From: an endosymbiont 'TC1' of Trimyema compressum
GTDB taxonomy: Bacteria > Bacillota > TC1
NCBI RefSeq assembly: GCF_001584725.1
Contig: NZ_CP014606.1
Span: 124,001-188,000, forward strand
Direction of reading: 5' to 3'
DNA: 64,000 nt
The position numbers and the translations under genes were made by a program. Every line of letters begins with the position of its first letter. Positions within the stretch are counted from its first letter, which is position 1. The notes beneath the pieces were generated by a model, which was not told the DNA's origin, did not search any database, and saw nothing but the letters and a program-made list of their open reading frames with translations. Below, one piece after another: positions 57,132 through 64,000 of the stretch.

Positions 57132-57990
57132 ATGAGATCGAATAGTGAAGAAGAAAAAAGAAATTAACGAGACGGCAAGTGGTGCTAATTGCAACTATAA
57201 TTAGTGGGATTTTACTCCTTTGCTTAGCTATAGGCCTTTATGCAAAAGGACAAGATTTAGAGACCATGAAAGGTAGATTGGAAACACTTGAACAAAGAAA
57301 TGAAATATTAGAAAAAGAAAATAAAGATATGAGAGATTTAGTTGCCTATAATATTTCTGAGGGTATCCTGCTAAAAAATGCTTTCTTAACATTTGATGAT
57401 GGTCCATCTGACAATACAATGATTCTATTATCAACTTTAAAGGATGCTGGTGTAAAAGCTAACTTTTTTCTCTTAGGATGTAAGATTGATAACTATCCTG
57501 AAGCAACAAAAGCTATTGCTACAGATGGTCATGGTGCTTTTGTTCATTTCTGATACCCATCAATACAATCAAATATACAGTTCAAAAGATACTTTAATAA
57601 ATGATGTTTTGACTACCAGAAAAAATTATGGATTTAGGTATTAAAGAACCTACCCTATATCGTTTTCCAGGAGGTTCCAATACAGGCTATTTGAAAGATA
57701 ATGTATTTGCTGAAGTTAAGTTGGCTCTTAAAGAAAATAAGTTTACTTATGTAGATTGGAATGTAGATTCAGGCGATGCAAAAAGAAGCAATGTTTCTGC
57801 TGAAGAGATTAAGAATAATATTATTAATCAGTCAAAAACAAAAAACACTATTAGTATTCTAATGCATGATGCAAATTCAAAGGAAACCACTATCAATGCT
57901 TTGCCGGCAGTCATTAGTGGGCTTAAAGAGTTAGGCTTTCAATTTTTGGTAATTCCTGATGGTGTTTCAGGTCCAGAATTTAGAACTTAA
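57132..57990 (+). pseudogene. membrane-anchored polysaccharide deacetylase, frameshifted
   Basis: ATG 57132 starts MRSNSEEEKRN, then an indel near 57165, then a membrane anchor (VLIATIISGILLLCLAIGLYA), a coiled-coil-like stretch (METLEQRNEILEKENKD type), and a NodB-type deacetylase domain. Motif 1 TFDDGPSD has the catalytic Asp; a HTxxH-like segment is seen across an indel near 57545 (SDTHQYNQ, so the first His is not certain), and RFPGGSNTG is motif 3. MHDA is present near 57870. It would act outside the membrane on peptidoglycan or a polysaccharide. Confidence 0.78.
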
Positions 57991-57993
57991 AAA

Positions 57994-58034
57994 AACATAA
58001 AAAGCTGTAACATTATGCTACAGCTTTTTATGTT
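57994..58034. terminator. terminator between convergent genes
   Basis: A 16-bp stem (57994-58009 with 58019-58034) rich in A/T arms, ending both the deacetylase and the TM2 gene. Confidence 0.85.
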
Positions 58035-58039
58035 CTGTT

Positions 58040-58306
58040 TTAAATTAATCTCTTACAATTTATACCTCTAGCATCTGTATTAATACTACCAGTTAAGATT
58101 AAAATTCCTTTAATTAGGCCCCAAATTTCAGCTGCAAATATCAGCAGTACACCAATACCAAAACATGAAGTTAATAAGCCGACGATTGTCATTGAAAGTT
58201 GACCTGCTGCTTTCCCAGTATAGCCAAGGTAAAAATTATATACACCGAAGGCTCCCAAGAAAATACCAAAAAGACCGGCGGCTATTTTTGATTTTTGAGT
58301 TTCCAA
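58040..58306 (-). CDS. TM2-domain membrane protein
   Basis: 88 residues, ATG at 58306 behind AGGAGGAT. Two membrane helices joined by a short turn with the typical GAFGVYNFYLGYTGKAAGQL segment, the TM2-domain hallmark (G-x-x-G-x-x-x-F-Y-L-G). Function is not known in bacteria. It reads on the opposite strand between the deacetylase and xth. Confidence 0.85.
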   Translation of the reverse strand: METQKSKIAAGLFGIFLGAFGVYNFYLGYTGKAAGQLSMTIVGLLTSCFGIGVLLIFAAEIWGLIKGILILTGSINTDARGINCKRLI

Positions 58307-58433
58307 TTTGTATCCTCCTTTATTCTATATAAGCTAATTTTAGCTTATTTGAAAAACCTTGTAAAGGAGAAGCTCACATTTGTTTAACTAGATGGTAAAA
58401 CGAATTAAGAAAAGGAAAAAAGAGGAGATTATA

Positions 58434-59181
58434 ATGAAAATTATTTCGTGGAATGTTAATGGATTAAGAGCTGCTTTGAAAAAAGGTTTTGAAGCTATTA
58501 TAGAAGAGTTAGATGCAGATATTGTTTGTTTACAAGAGACTAAAATGGAACAAGGACAAGCTATTATTGACTTGCCAGATTATGAAGAGTATTGGAACAG
58601 TGCTGTGAGAAAAGGTTATTCTGGGATTGCGATTTTACTAAGAAAAAGCCCCTAAATGTAACTTATGGAATGGGACTTGAAGAACATGATCAGGAGGGAC
58701 GTATTATTACGTTAGAAATAAAAGATTTTTACTTGGTAAATGTCTATGTGCCCAATTCTCAAAGAGAATTGGCACGTCTAGAATATAGGATAGCTTGGGA
58801 AGATGCATTTAGAAACTATGTTGATGAATTGAAAAAACAAAGGCTGTAATTATTTGTGGTGATTTAAATGTTGCCCATCAGGAAATAGATTTAAAGAATC
58901 CTAAGAGCAATCGGGAAAATGCCGGATTTAGCGATGCTGAAAGAGCCAAAATGACAGAGCTTTTAGACAGTGGTTTTATTGATACATTTAGATTTCAAAA
59001 TCCAGAAAAAGAAAATGCCTATACATGGTGGACCTATCGCTTTAAAGCCAGAGAGAAGAATGTTGGCTGGCGTATTGATTATTTTTTATTTTCTGAAGAG
59101 TATAAGGATAAAATAAAAGAAGCAATTATTTACGAAAATATTATGGGAAGTGACCATTGTCCAGTAGGTTTAATATTTTAA
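58434..59181 (+). pseudogene. xth: exodeoxyribonuclease III, two frameshifts
   Basis: ATG 58434 behind AGGAG. An ExoIII/AP endonuclease of about 250 residues: MKIISWNVNGLRAAL, the catalytic Glu in CLQETKM, VNVYVPNSQ, the CGDLNVAHQEIDL Asp/Asn pair (across an indel near 58848), and a C-terminal RIDYFLFSE and GSDHCPVGL with the catalytic His. It repairs abasic sites in cytosolic DNA. The first break near 58650 lies at a C/A junction (AAAAGCCCC) and the second at AAACAAAGGC; only two short indels separate it from a normal gene. Confidence 0.88.
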
Positions 59182-59285
59182 GATAGGTTTTTCTATGGTA
59201 TAATATTAAAATGAATTATAAAGGAGTCTTTAGAGTAAGCTCTTTTTAATCCTATAAATGATTAATAAAGGAGAGGGAAAGTTAT

Positions 59286-60119
59286 ATGAAATTTACTAAA
59301 ATGCATGGTTTAGGAAATGACTATATATATGTTAACTGTTTTAAGGAAAATGTTGAAAATCCTAGCGCGCTTTCTATTGAAATTAGTGACCGACACTTTG
59401 GTATTGGTTCTGATGGTTTAGTTTTGATTATGCCTTCAGAAACAGAAGATTTTAGAATGCGGATGTTTAATAATGATGGCTCAGAAGGAGAAATGTGTGG
59501 TAATGCTATCCGCTGTATTGGAAAGTATGTTTATGACAATGGATTAACAAAAAAAGAAATTGTTTCAGTTGAGACTCTAGGTGGTACTAAGGTGATTGCT
59601 TTAAATATAAAAAACGGAATTGTGGAAAGTGCAAGAGTAGACATGGGGGGACCAATTTTAGAACCTGAAAAAATCCCAGTTAATTTTAAAAGTAATCCTG
59701 TAGTAAATGAACCTATTATTGTCGATGGCAAGACCTATGAAGTTACTTGTGTTTCTATGGGAAATCCTCATGCCATTACTTATATGGAGCAAATTAATCA
59801 TTTAGAATTAGATAAAATTGGACCTAGCTTTGAGTTCAATGAAAAATTCCCTAATAGAATAAACACAGAATTTGTCGAAGTTATTAGTAGAAAAAAACTT
59901 AAAATGAGAGTTTGGGAAAGAGGTTCTGGAGAAACATTAGCTTGTGGAACGGGAGCATGTGCCGTTTTAGTAGCCTCTGTTTTAAATGGCTTAAGTGAAA
60001 GAGTTGCTACTGTAGAATTAAAAGGTGGTTCTCTTAAAATTGAATGGAATCAAGAGGATAACCATGTTTATATGACTGGACCAGCAACAAAAGTATTTGA
60101 TGGTGAAATTGAAATATAA
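59286..60119 (+). CDS. dapF: diaminopimelate epimerase
   Basis: 277 residues, intact, ATG 59286 behind GGAGAGGG. DapF converts LL-diaminopimelate to meso-diaminopimelate for peptidoglycan and lysine. The two active-site Cys lie in EMCGNAIRC (residue about 73) and ACGTGACA (about 220), and the N-terminus [14 protein letters not shown] is typical. It is followed 12 bases later by dapL, an operon using the short aminotransferase route of LL-diaminopimelate synthesis. Confidence 0.96.
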   Translation: MKFTKMHGLGNDYIYVNCFKENVENPSALSIEISDRHFGIGSDGLVLIMPSETEDFRMRMFNNDGSEGEMCGNAIRCIGKYVYDNGLTKKEIVSVETLGGTKVIALNIKNGIVESARVDMGGPILEPEKIPVNFKSNPVVNEPIIVDGKTYEVTCVSMGNPHAITYMEQINHLELDKIGPSFEFNEKFPNRINTEFVEVISRKKLKMRVWERGSGETLACGTGACAVLVASVLNGLSERVATVELKGGSLKIEWNQEDNHVYMTGPATKVFDGEIEI

Positions 60120-60131
60120 GGAGAGTGCACG

Positions 60132-61334
60132 ATGATTAAAATTAATGACCATTTTTTAGATTTAAAAAACAGCTATCTTTTTTCAGATATTTCTAAAAGA
60201 GTTAGTAAATTTCAAAAGGAAAATCCTGATAGAGAAATAATTCGTTTAGGAATAGGGGATGTTACAAAACCTTTATCCAAAACTGTTGTTAAAGCATTGC
60301 ATAATGCTGTCGATGAAATGGCATCCAGCGAAACATTTAGAGGTTATGGCCCAGAACAAGGCTATGAGTTTCTAATCGATAAGATTATTGAGTTTGAATA
60401 TAAACCTTTAGGTATAAATTTAGAGCGTTCAGAAGTATTTATTAGTGATGGCTCTAAATGTGATACAGGAAATATTGGTGATATTTTAGATGTTTCCAAT
60501 ACTGTGGCTATTACGGACCCTGTATACCCAGTCTATTTAGATACTAATGTGATGACCGGTCGTTCAAAAATTGAGTTTTTACCTTGTAATCAAGAAAATG
60601 ATTTTGCGCCTTCCTTACCAAAGGAAAAAGCGGATATGATTTATCTTTGTTTACCTAATAACCCAACAGGAACAGTATTAACTAAAGACCAGTTAAAGGT
60701 ATTTGTTGACTATGCTAAAGCTAACAAGTCTTTAATTTTATTTGATGCAGCATACGAATCTTATATAACAGAGGAAAATGTACCTCATAGTATTTATGAA
60801 ATTGAAGGTGCTAAAGAAGTTGCAATTGAATTTAGAAGCTTTTCCAAACAAGCTGGCTTTACAGGAACAAGATGTGCTTATACAATTGTCCCCGAAGAAT
60901 TAATTGGCTATACTAAAAATGGTGGAGCTATTAATATGCATTCTCTTTGGCTTAGAAGACAATCCACTAAATTTAATGGGGTTTCCTATATTGTTCAAAA
61001 AGCAGCAGAGAGTATTTATACACCTGAAGGGCAGAAGGAAATTAAGGAATACATTAGCTATTACATGGAAAATGCAAAAATTATTCGCGATGGATTAGAG
61101 AGTATTGGCATTAAAACTTTTGGAGGTGTTAATGCACCTTATATTTGGCTAAAGACACCCGGAAATCTGTCTTCATGGGAGTTTTTTGATTTACTCTTAA
61201 ATGAAGTTGGTATTGTAGGTACTCCAGGAGTTGGTTTTGGAGATGAAGGGGAAGGGTACTTCCGCTTAACTGCTTTTGGTAGTCGTGAAAATACAATAAA
61301 AGCTATTGAAAAAATAAAAAAAATGACATTTTAA
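60132..61334 (+). CDS. dapL: LL-diaminopimelate aminotransferase
   Basis: 400 residues, intact, start ATG 60132 behind AAGGAGAG. DapL converts tetrahydrodipicolinate directly to LL-diaminopimelate with glutamate as amino donor, a route found in plants, chlamydiae, and anaerobes including Clostridia. It has the PLP Lys in [15 protein letters not shown] (residue about 240), the N-terminal [11 protein letters not shown] and DPVYPVY, and CLPNNPTGT. Class I/II aminotransferase fold, cytosolic. The substrate DapF needs is its product. Confidence 0.95.
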   Translation: MIKINDHFLDLKNSYLFSDISKRVSKFQKENPDREIIRLGIGDVTKPLSKTVVKALHNAVDEMASSETFRGYGPEQGYEFLIDKIIEFEYKPLGINLERSEVFISDGSKCDTGNIGDILDVSNTVAITDPVYPVYLDTNVMTGRSKIEFLPCNQENDFAPSLPKEKADMIYLCLPNNPTGTVLTKDQLKVFVDYAKANKSLILFDAAYESYITEENVPHSIYEIEGAKEVAIEFRSFSKQAGFTGTRCAYTIVPEELIGYTKNGGAINMHSLWLRRQSTKFNGVSYIVQKAAESIYTPEGQKEIKEYISYYMENAKIIRDGLESIGIKTFGGVNAPYIWLKTPGNLSSWEFFDLLLNEVGIVGTPGVGFGDEGEGYFRLTAFGSRENTIKAIEKIKKMTF

Positions 61335-62064
61335 TTTATTATTTAAGGTCTTTTCTTCTTCAAGATGTTGACCATCACAAAATGGTTTGTTATGAGATTT
61401 TCCACAACGGCAAAGGGTGACTCGATTTCTTTTTTCGTAGGCACTATTGTCATCACCTATAATTTCTATATAGTTTTTCACCCAAAGGGGCCCTTCTTTA
61501 TTGGTAAAATAATCTTCTACAACACTAATTTCTGTTGGCATTTCATCTTCAATTATTTTCCCATCCTTAGTCTGTGGAGTTAAGCGTCCTCCAATACAGT
61601 TTAAGGCATCTCTAGTGAAGATTGCTTTCCCTTCTTTTGTTTCCTGTCTTATGTAACTGTGCTCTAACACCTCCTGCTCTTGAACAGAATTTAACAGCGG
61701 CACATAAATCACAGGCATCTAATAAATTCATATCAGCTCCTTCAAAAAAACAGACTGCCTCCTCAAGATAGGGTCTTTTAGAAGCAGTTTCTGTTCCGTC
61801 AGAGCCTAGTGTGTGTGCTATCGCAGAATGGCGCGCCCGCTTGTTAGCAGAATTGCCACAGCGACAAAGGGCATATTCTTCTTCTGTTTGATAATTCTTT
61901 TATTTTTTTTATTGTATCGCCATGAACCGTTTTATTTTCTGCATCAGGCGGCCCATAATAGCATATTCATTTAAAGGAATGTCAGAGGATACAATATAAG
62001 GGCCATCAGCAATAATTCTAATATGATTGCAATTTTCACATTTTTTTGAAGATATTAATATCAT
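61266..62064 (-). pseudogene. double-CDGSH iron-sulfur protein, frameshifted
   Basis: Reverse strand, ATG at 62064. Two CDGSH-type clusters are readable: CRCGNSANKRARHSAIAH, where the usual C-D-G has been disrupted by an indel at about 61835, and the intact CRCGKSHNKPFCDGQH near 61400. An N-terminal CENC and a central DACDLCAAVKFCSRAGG stretch add further Cys. Two-domain CDGSH proteins bind 2Fe-2S centres and take part in redox or iron handling. Indels near 61900, 61835 and 61670. The open frame runs on to 61266, overlapping dapL antisense; the natural stop may be nearer 61335. Confidence 0.72.
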
Positions 62065-62123
62065 TTCCTTTCATCAATAATAAATATAGTTAGGGGTATT
62101 ATTATTTTTTATGACAATGCTTT

Positions 62124-62426
62124 TTATAGGTTTCCCCATATTTCCATGGCTTTCAATACAGGCTTTAGACTTTTACCTGTATCTGTTAATGTATATTCTA
62201 CTCTAGGTGGAACTTCTGCGTATACTTTTCTTGTAAGTAATCCATTTATTTCCATAGTTCTTAAATTTGATGTTAAAACTTTTTGTGTTATTTTACCAAC
62301 AGCTCTTTGAAGCTGGGAAAAACGCATAGTACCATGTAAAAGTTCTCTAATAATCAGAGCTTTCCAAGAATCTCCCGTTAATTGTAAAGTCATTTCAACT
62401 GGACAGTTTGGATATTCTTTTGTCAT
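62124..62426 (-). CDS. HxlR-family transcriptional regulator
   Basis: 100 residues, ATG at 62426 behind AAGGAGG. A winged helix-turn-helix of HxlR type: CPVEMTLQLTGDSWKALIIRELLHGTMRFSQLQRAVGKITQKVLTSNLRTMEINGLLTRKVYAEVPPRVEYTLT. The C-P-V near the N-terminus supplies the thiol that several HxlR proteins use for redox or electrophile sensing. Divergent from the flavin-type gene at 62577, with a palindrome between them, so it probably controls that gene and itself. Confidence 0.92.
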   Translation of the reverse strand: MTKEYPNCPVEMTLQLTGDSWKALIIRELLHGTMRFSQLQRAVGKITQKVLTSNLRTMEINGLLTRKVYAEVPPRVEYTLTDTGKSLKPVLKAMEIWGNL

Positions 62427-62446
62427 AGTAAAACCTCCTTGCTATA

Positions 62447-62474
62447 GCTATAGTATCTTTAGGGATACTATAGC
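62447..62474. promoter_or_regulatory. palindromic operator candidate for the HxlR regulator
   Basis: GCTATAGTATC / GATACTATAGC (62447-62457 and 62464-62474): perfect 11-bp arms around TTTAGG, in the divergent promoter region. Confidence 0.6.
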
Positions 62475-62576
62475 ACTTTTTAGTGCCTTCTTTACAATTG
62501 GTCTATATAGAAGTATTATAAGTCTATCAGCAATTTATTGCAAATAAATGAAATTAATATAATGAAGGTTTTAATA

Positions 62577-62980
62577 ATGTTTGATTATGGAAAGTTTTTC
62601 GATGAGCATCCTAATGGTGTTTTAGCGACGTTTGATGAAGGGAAAATTAAAACAAGAATATTTCAATACCTTTTTACTGATAATAATAGAATCTATTTTT
62701 TTACCAATGAGAATAAGCCTGTTTATAAACAGTTAGTAAAAAAATCTGAGGTTTCTTTTTGTTCCCACCATGAAGGGTATTCTCCTGTTACATCAGTAAG
62801 AGGGAAAGCCATTTTTATTGATGATTTGAATTTAAAAAAAGAATATTTGGACAAAAATCCTAATATTAAGGCTATTTAAAATCTGCTGATAATCCTGAAC
62901 TAAAATTATTTTATATTGATATTGAAGAGGTAGAAACATTCAGTTATGAAGAAGGTCCTAAAAAATTCCAAATAAATTAA
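62577..62980 (+). pseudogene. pyridoxamine 5'-phosphate oxidase-like flavin protein, frameshifted once
   Basis: Start ATG 62577 (AAGG 13 bases upstream). A small split-barrel protein: NGVLATFDEGKIKTRIFQYLFTDNNRIYFFTNENKPVYKQLVKKSEVSFCSHHEGYSPVTSVRGKAIFI, typical of PNPOx-type FMN-binding proteins. It ends KLFYIDIEEVETFSYEEG after one missing T at about 62875-62878 (TTTAAAATC, a homopolymer). If repaired, about 134 residues. Its HxlR neighbour suggests a redox or electrophile response; the reaction is unknown. Confidence 0.8.
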
Positions 62981-62992
62981 TTAAGATGATTA

Positions 62993-63028
62993 AAAAGATG
63001 TAACAATTTCTTGTTACATCTTTTTATA
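62993..63028 (+). terminator. terminator after the flavin-type gene
   Basis: AAAGATGTAACAA (62994-63006) and TTGTTACATCTTT (63011-63023) around TTTC, followed by TTATATG. Confidence 0.88.
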
Positions 63029-63182
63029 TGTTATGAATAAATAAATAAAGTTATCCTAGAGCAACTAGTGATGGTTTTTATTTTTGCTTATTGAAGAACT
63101 CTATAAGTAAAGGGTATAGACCTGGAGAAAATAACATGCTATGATTTGCATAAAGAATAGTATAAAGGAAGGGGGAAGCATA

Positions 63183-64000
63183 ATGGGAAAACCAATTATG
63201 ATTCAAGGCACAATGTCTGGAGCAGGGAAATCAATTGTGACAACAGGTCTTTGTAGAGTATTTAAAGAAGCTGGCTATAAGGCGGTTCCTTTTAAAGCGC
63301 AAAATATTTCCTTAAACTCCTATGTTACTAAAGAAGGATTAGAAATGGGCAGAGCCCAAGTAGTACATAGTGAAGCGTGTGGTTTAGAACCAGATGTTAG
63401 GATGAATCCTATTCTTTTAAAGCCTGCAGGTATGAGGGGGGATACAAGTTATTGCCTTTGGTAAGGTTGTAGGAAATATGAAAATAGGTGAGTATGGGCA
63501 GTATAAGGAAGAGATTAGAGAGCAGGTTAAGGCTACCTATGAGGATTTATTAAAAGCAAATGATATTGTAGTTATTGAAGGGGCTGGAAGCCCAGCAGAG
63601 ATTAATTTAGGCTTTGAAAATGATTTAGTCAATATGGGAATGGCTAACTATTCTCCTTGTTGGTGATATTGATAGAGGGGGGTGTGTATGATGCTCTCTA
63701 TGGTACAGTTATGTTATTTGACGAGGCTGAAAGAAGTTATTTTAAAGGTCTTATTATTAATAAAATGAGAGGGAATTTAGATGTTTTAAAAGAAGGCAAT
63801 GAAAAGCTAGAAAAACTTTTAAATGAACCGATGGTAGGGATTCTTCCTTATTTAGAAATGGATATTGAAGATGAAGATAGTATTACAGAGCGTTTTAAGG
63901 CGAGGGGTTATGGAGATTATTTAAATATTGCTGTTATTCGTTTGCCGAGTTTATCTAATTTTACGGATTTTGCAGCTCTAGAAAGAATGGAAGGGGTTAA
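63183..64000 (+). pseudogene. cobQ: cobyric acid synthase, frameshifted and cut by the window end
   Basis: ATG 63183 behind AAGGAAGGGG. Glutamine amidotransferase-type Cob[45 protein letters not shown], the P-loop of the CbiP/CobQ ATPase domain; GRAQ and [12 protein letters not shown] follow. Frame breaks near 63455 (GDTSYCLW then FGKVVGN) and 63655 (ANYSP then VGDIDRGGV). CobQ amidates the b, d, e and g side chains of cobyrinic acid in cobalamin synthesis. The gene continues past the window, so the rest may be intact. No cobalamin riboswitch was found upstream. Confidence 0.87.

Noticed and set aside
63040-63182. Cobalamin riboswitch ahead of cobQ
   Set aside because: The gap is too short and lacks the B12-box sequence.

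Overview
The window is AT-rich bacterial DNA from a low-GC Gram-positive anaerobe, probably in the Clostridia. Supporting genes are selD with an in-frame UGA at the selenocysteine site, dapF next to LL-diaminopimelate aminotransferase (dapL), a cobyric acid synthase, an M-box riboswitch, LPXTG and WxL surface proteins, and a teichoic-acid-type ABC exporter. No rRNA is present, so I do not name a genus.

Layout. 1-3.6 kb: broken epoxyqueuosine-reductase-like gene, broken M18 aminopeptidase, selenoprotein SelD, UspA. 3.6-6.7 kb: a CmpB-type membrane protein, then a decayed fragment of a Tad/Flp pilus locus. 6.8-8.0 kb: broken SDR gene, tRNA-Leu(CAA) and an integrase relic. 8.1-15.9 kb: an InlB-repeat surface gene split by two same-orientation IS3-family copies, with a block between them (S41 protease, uvrB, truncated amidohydrolase). 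16-22.2 kb: ECF sigma factor with DUF4179 partner, broken NCS2 purine permease, broken mprF. 22.5-29.4 kb: a WxL / WxL-interacting protein / two LRR-InlB-LPXTG surface gene locus. 29.6-35.7 kb: heptanucleotide tandem repeat, broken topB, an LTA-synthase-like gene lacking its catalytic core, a further surface protein, and a copA-csoR deletion relic. 36-44.7 kb: an intact cell-wall polysaccharide locus (epimerase, GT2, GT2-UDP-galactopyranose mutase fusion, GT4, ABC exporter, dTDP-glucose 4,6-dehydratase). 44.8-53.2 kb: broken bacitracin-type ABC genes, TetR relic, DUF2461, a MarR plus heterodimeric ABC exporter operon, TVP38-like protein and HdrB-like Fe-S protein. 53.3-64 kb: M-box riboswitch, truncated IS copy, Rieske protein, P-type ATPase, polysaccharide deacetylase, TM2 protein, exonuclease III, dapF-dapL, double-CDGSH protein, HxlR regulator with a flavin-type protein, and cobQ running off the end.

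The dominant property is gene breakage. Many genes are split by single-base indels, usually in A or T runs, which could be uncorrected homopolymer error. But there are also in-frame nonsense substitutions, internal deletions of whole catalytic cores, and truncated IS copies, which such error does not explain. Damage is uneven: uvrB, selD, dapF-dapL, the P-type ATPase and the 9-kb glycan locus are clean, while surface, envelope-modification, pilus and transport genes are riddled. I read the window as a genome under IS-driven rearrangement and decay, possibly overlaid with sequencing indels. Broken genes are typed as pseudogenes on that basis.
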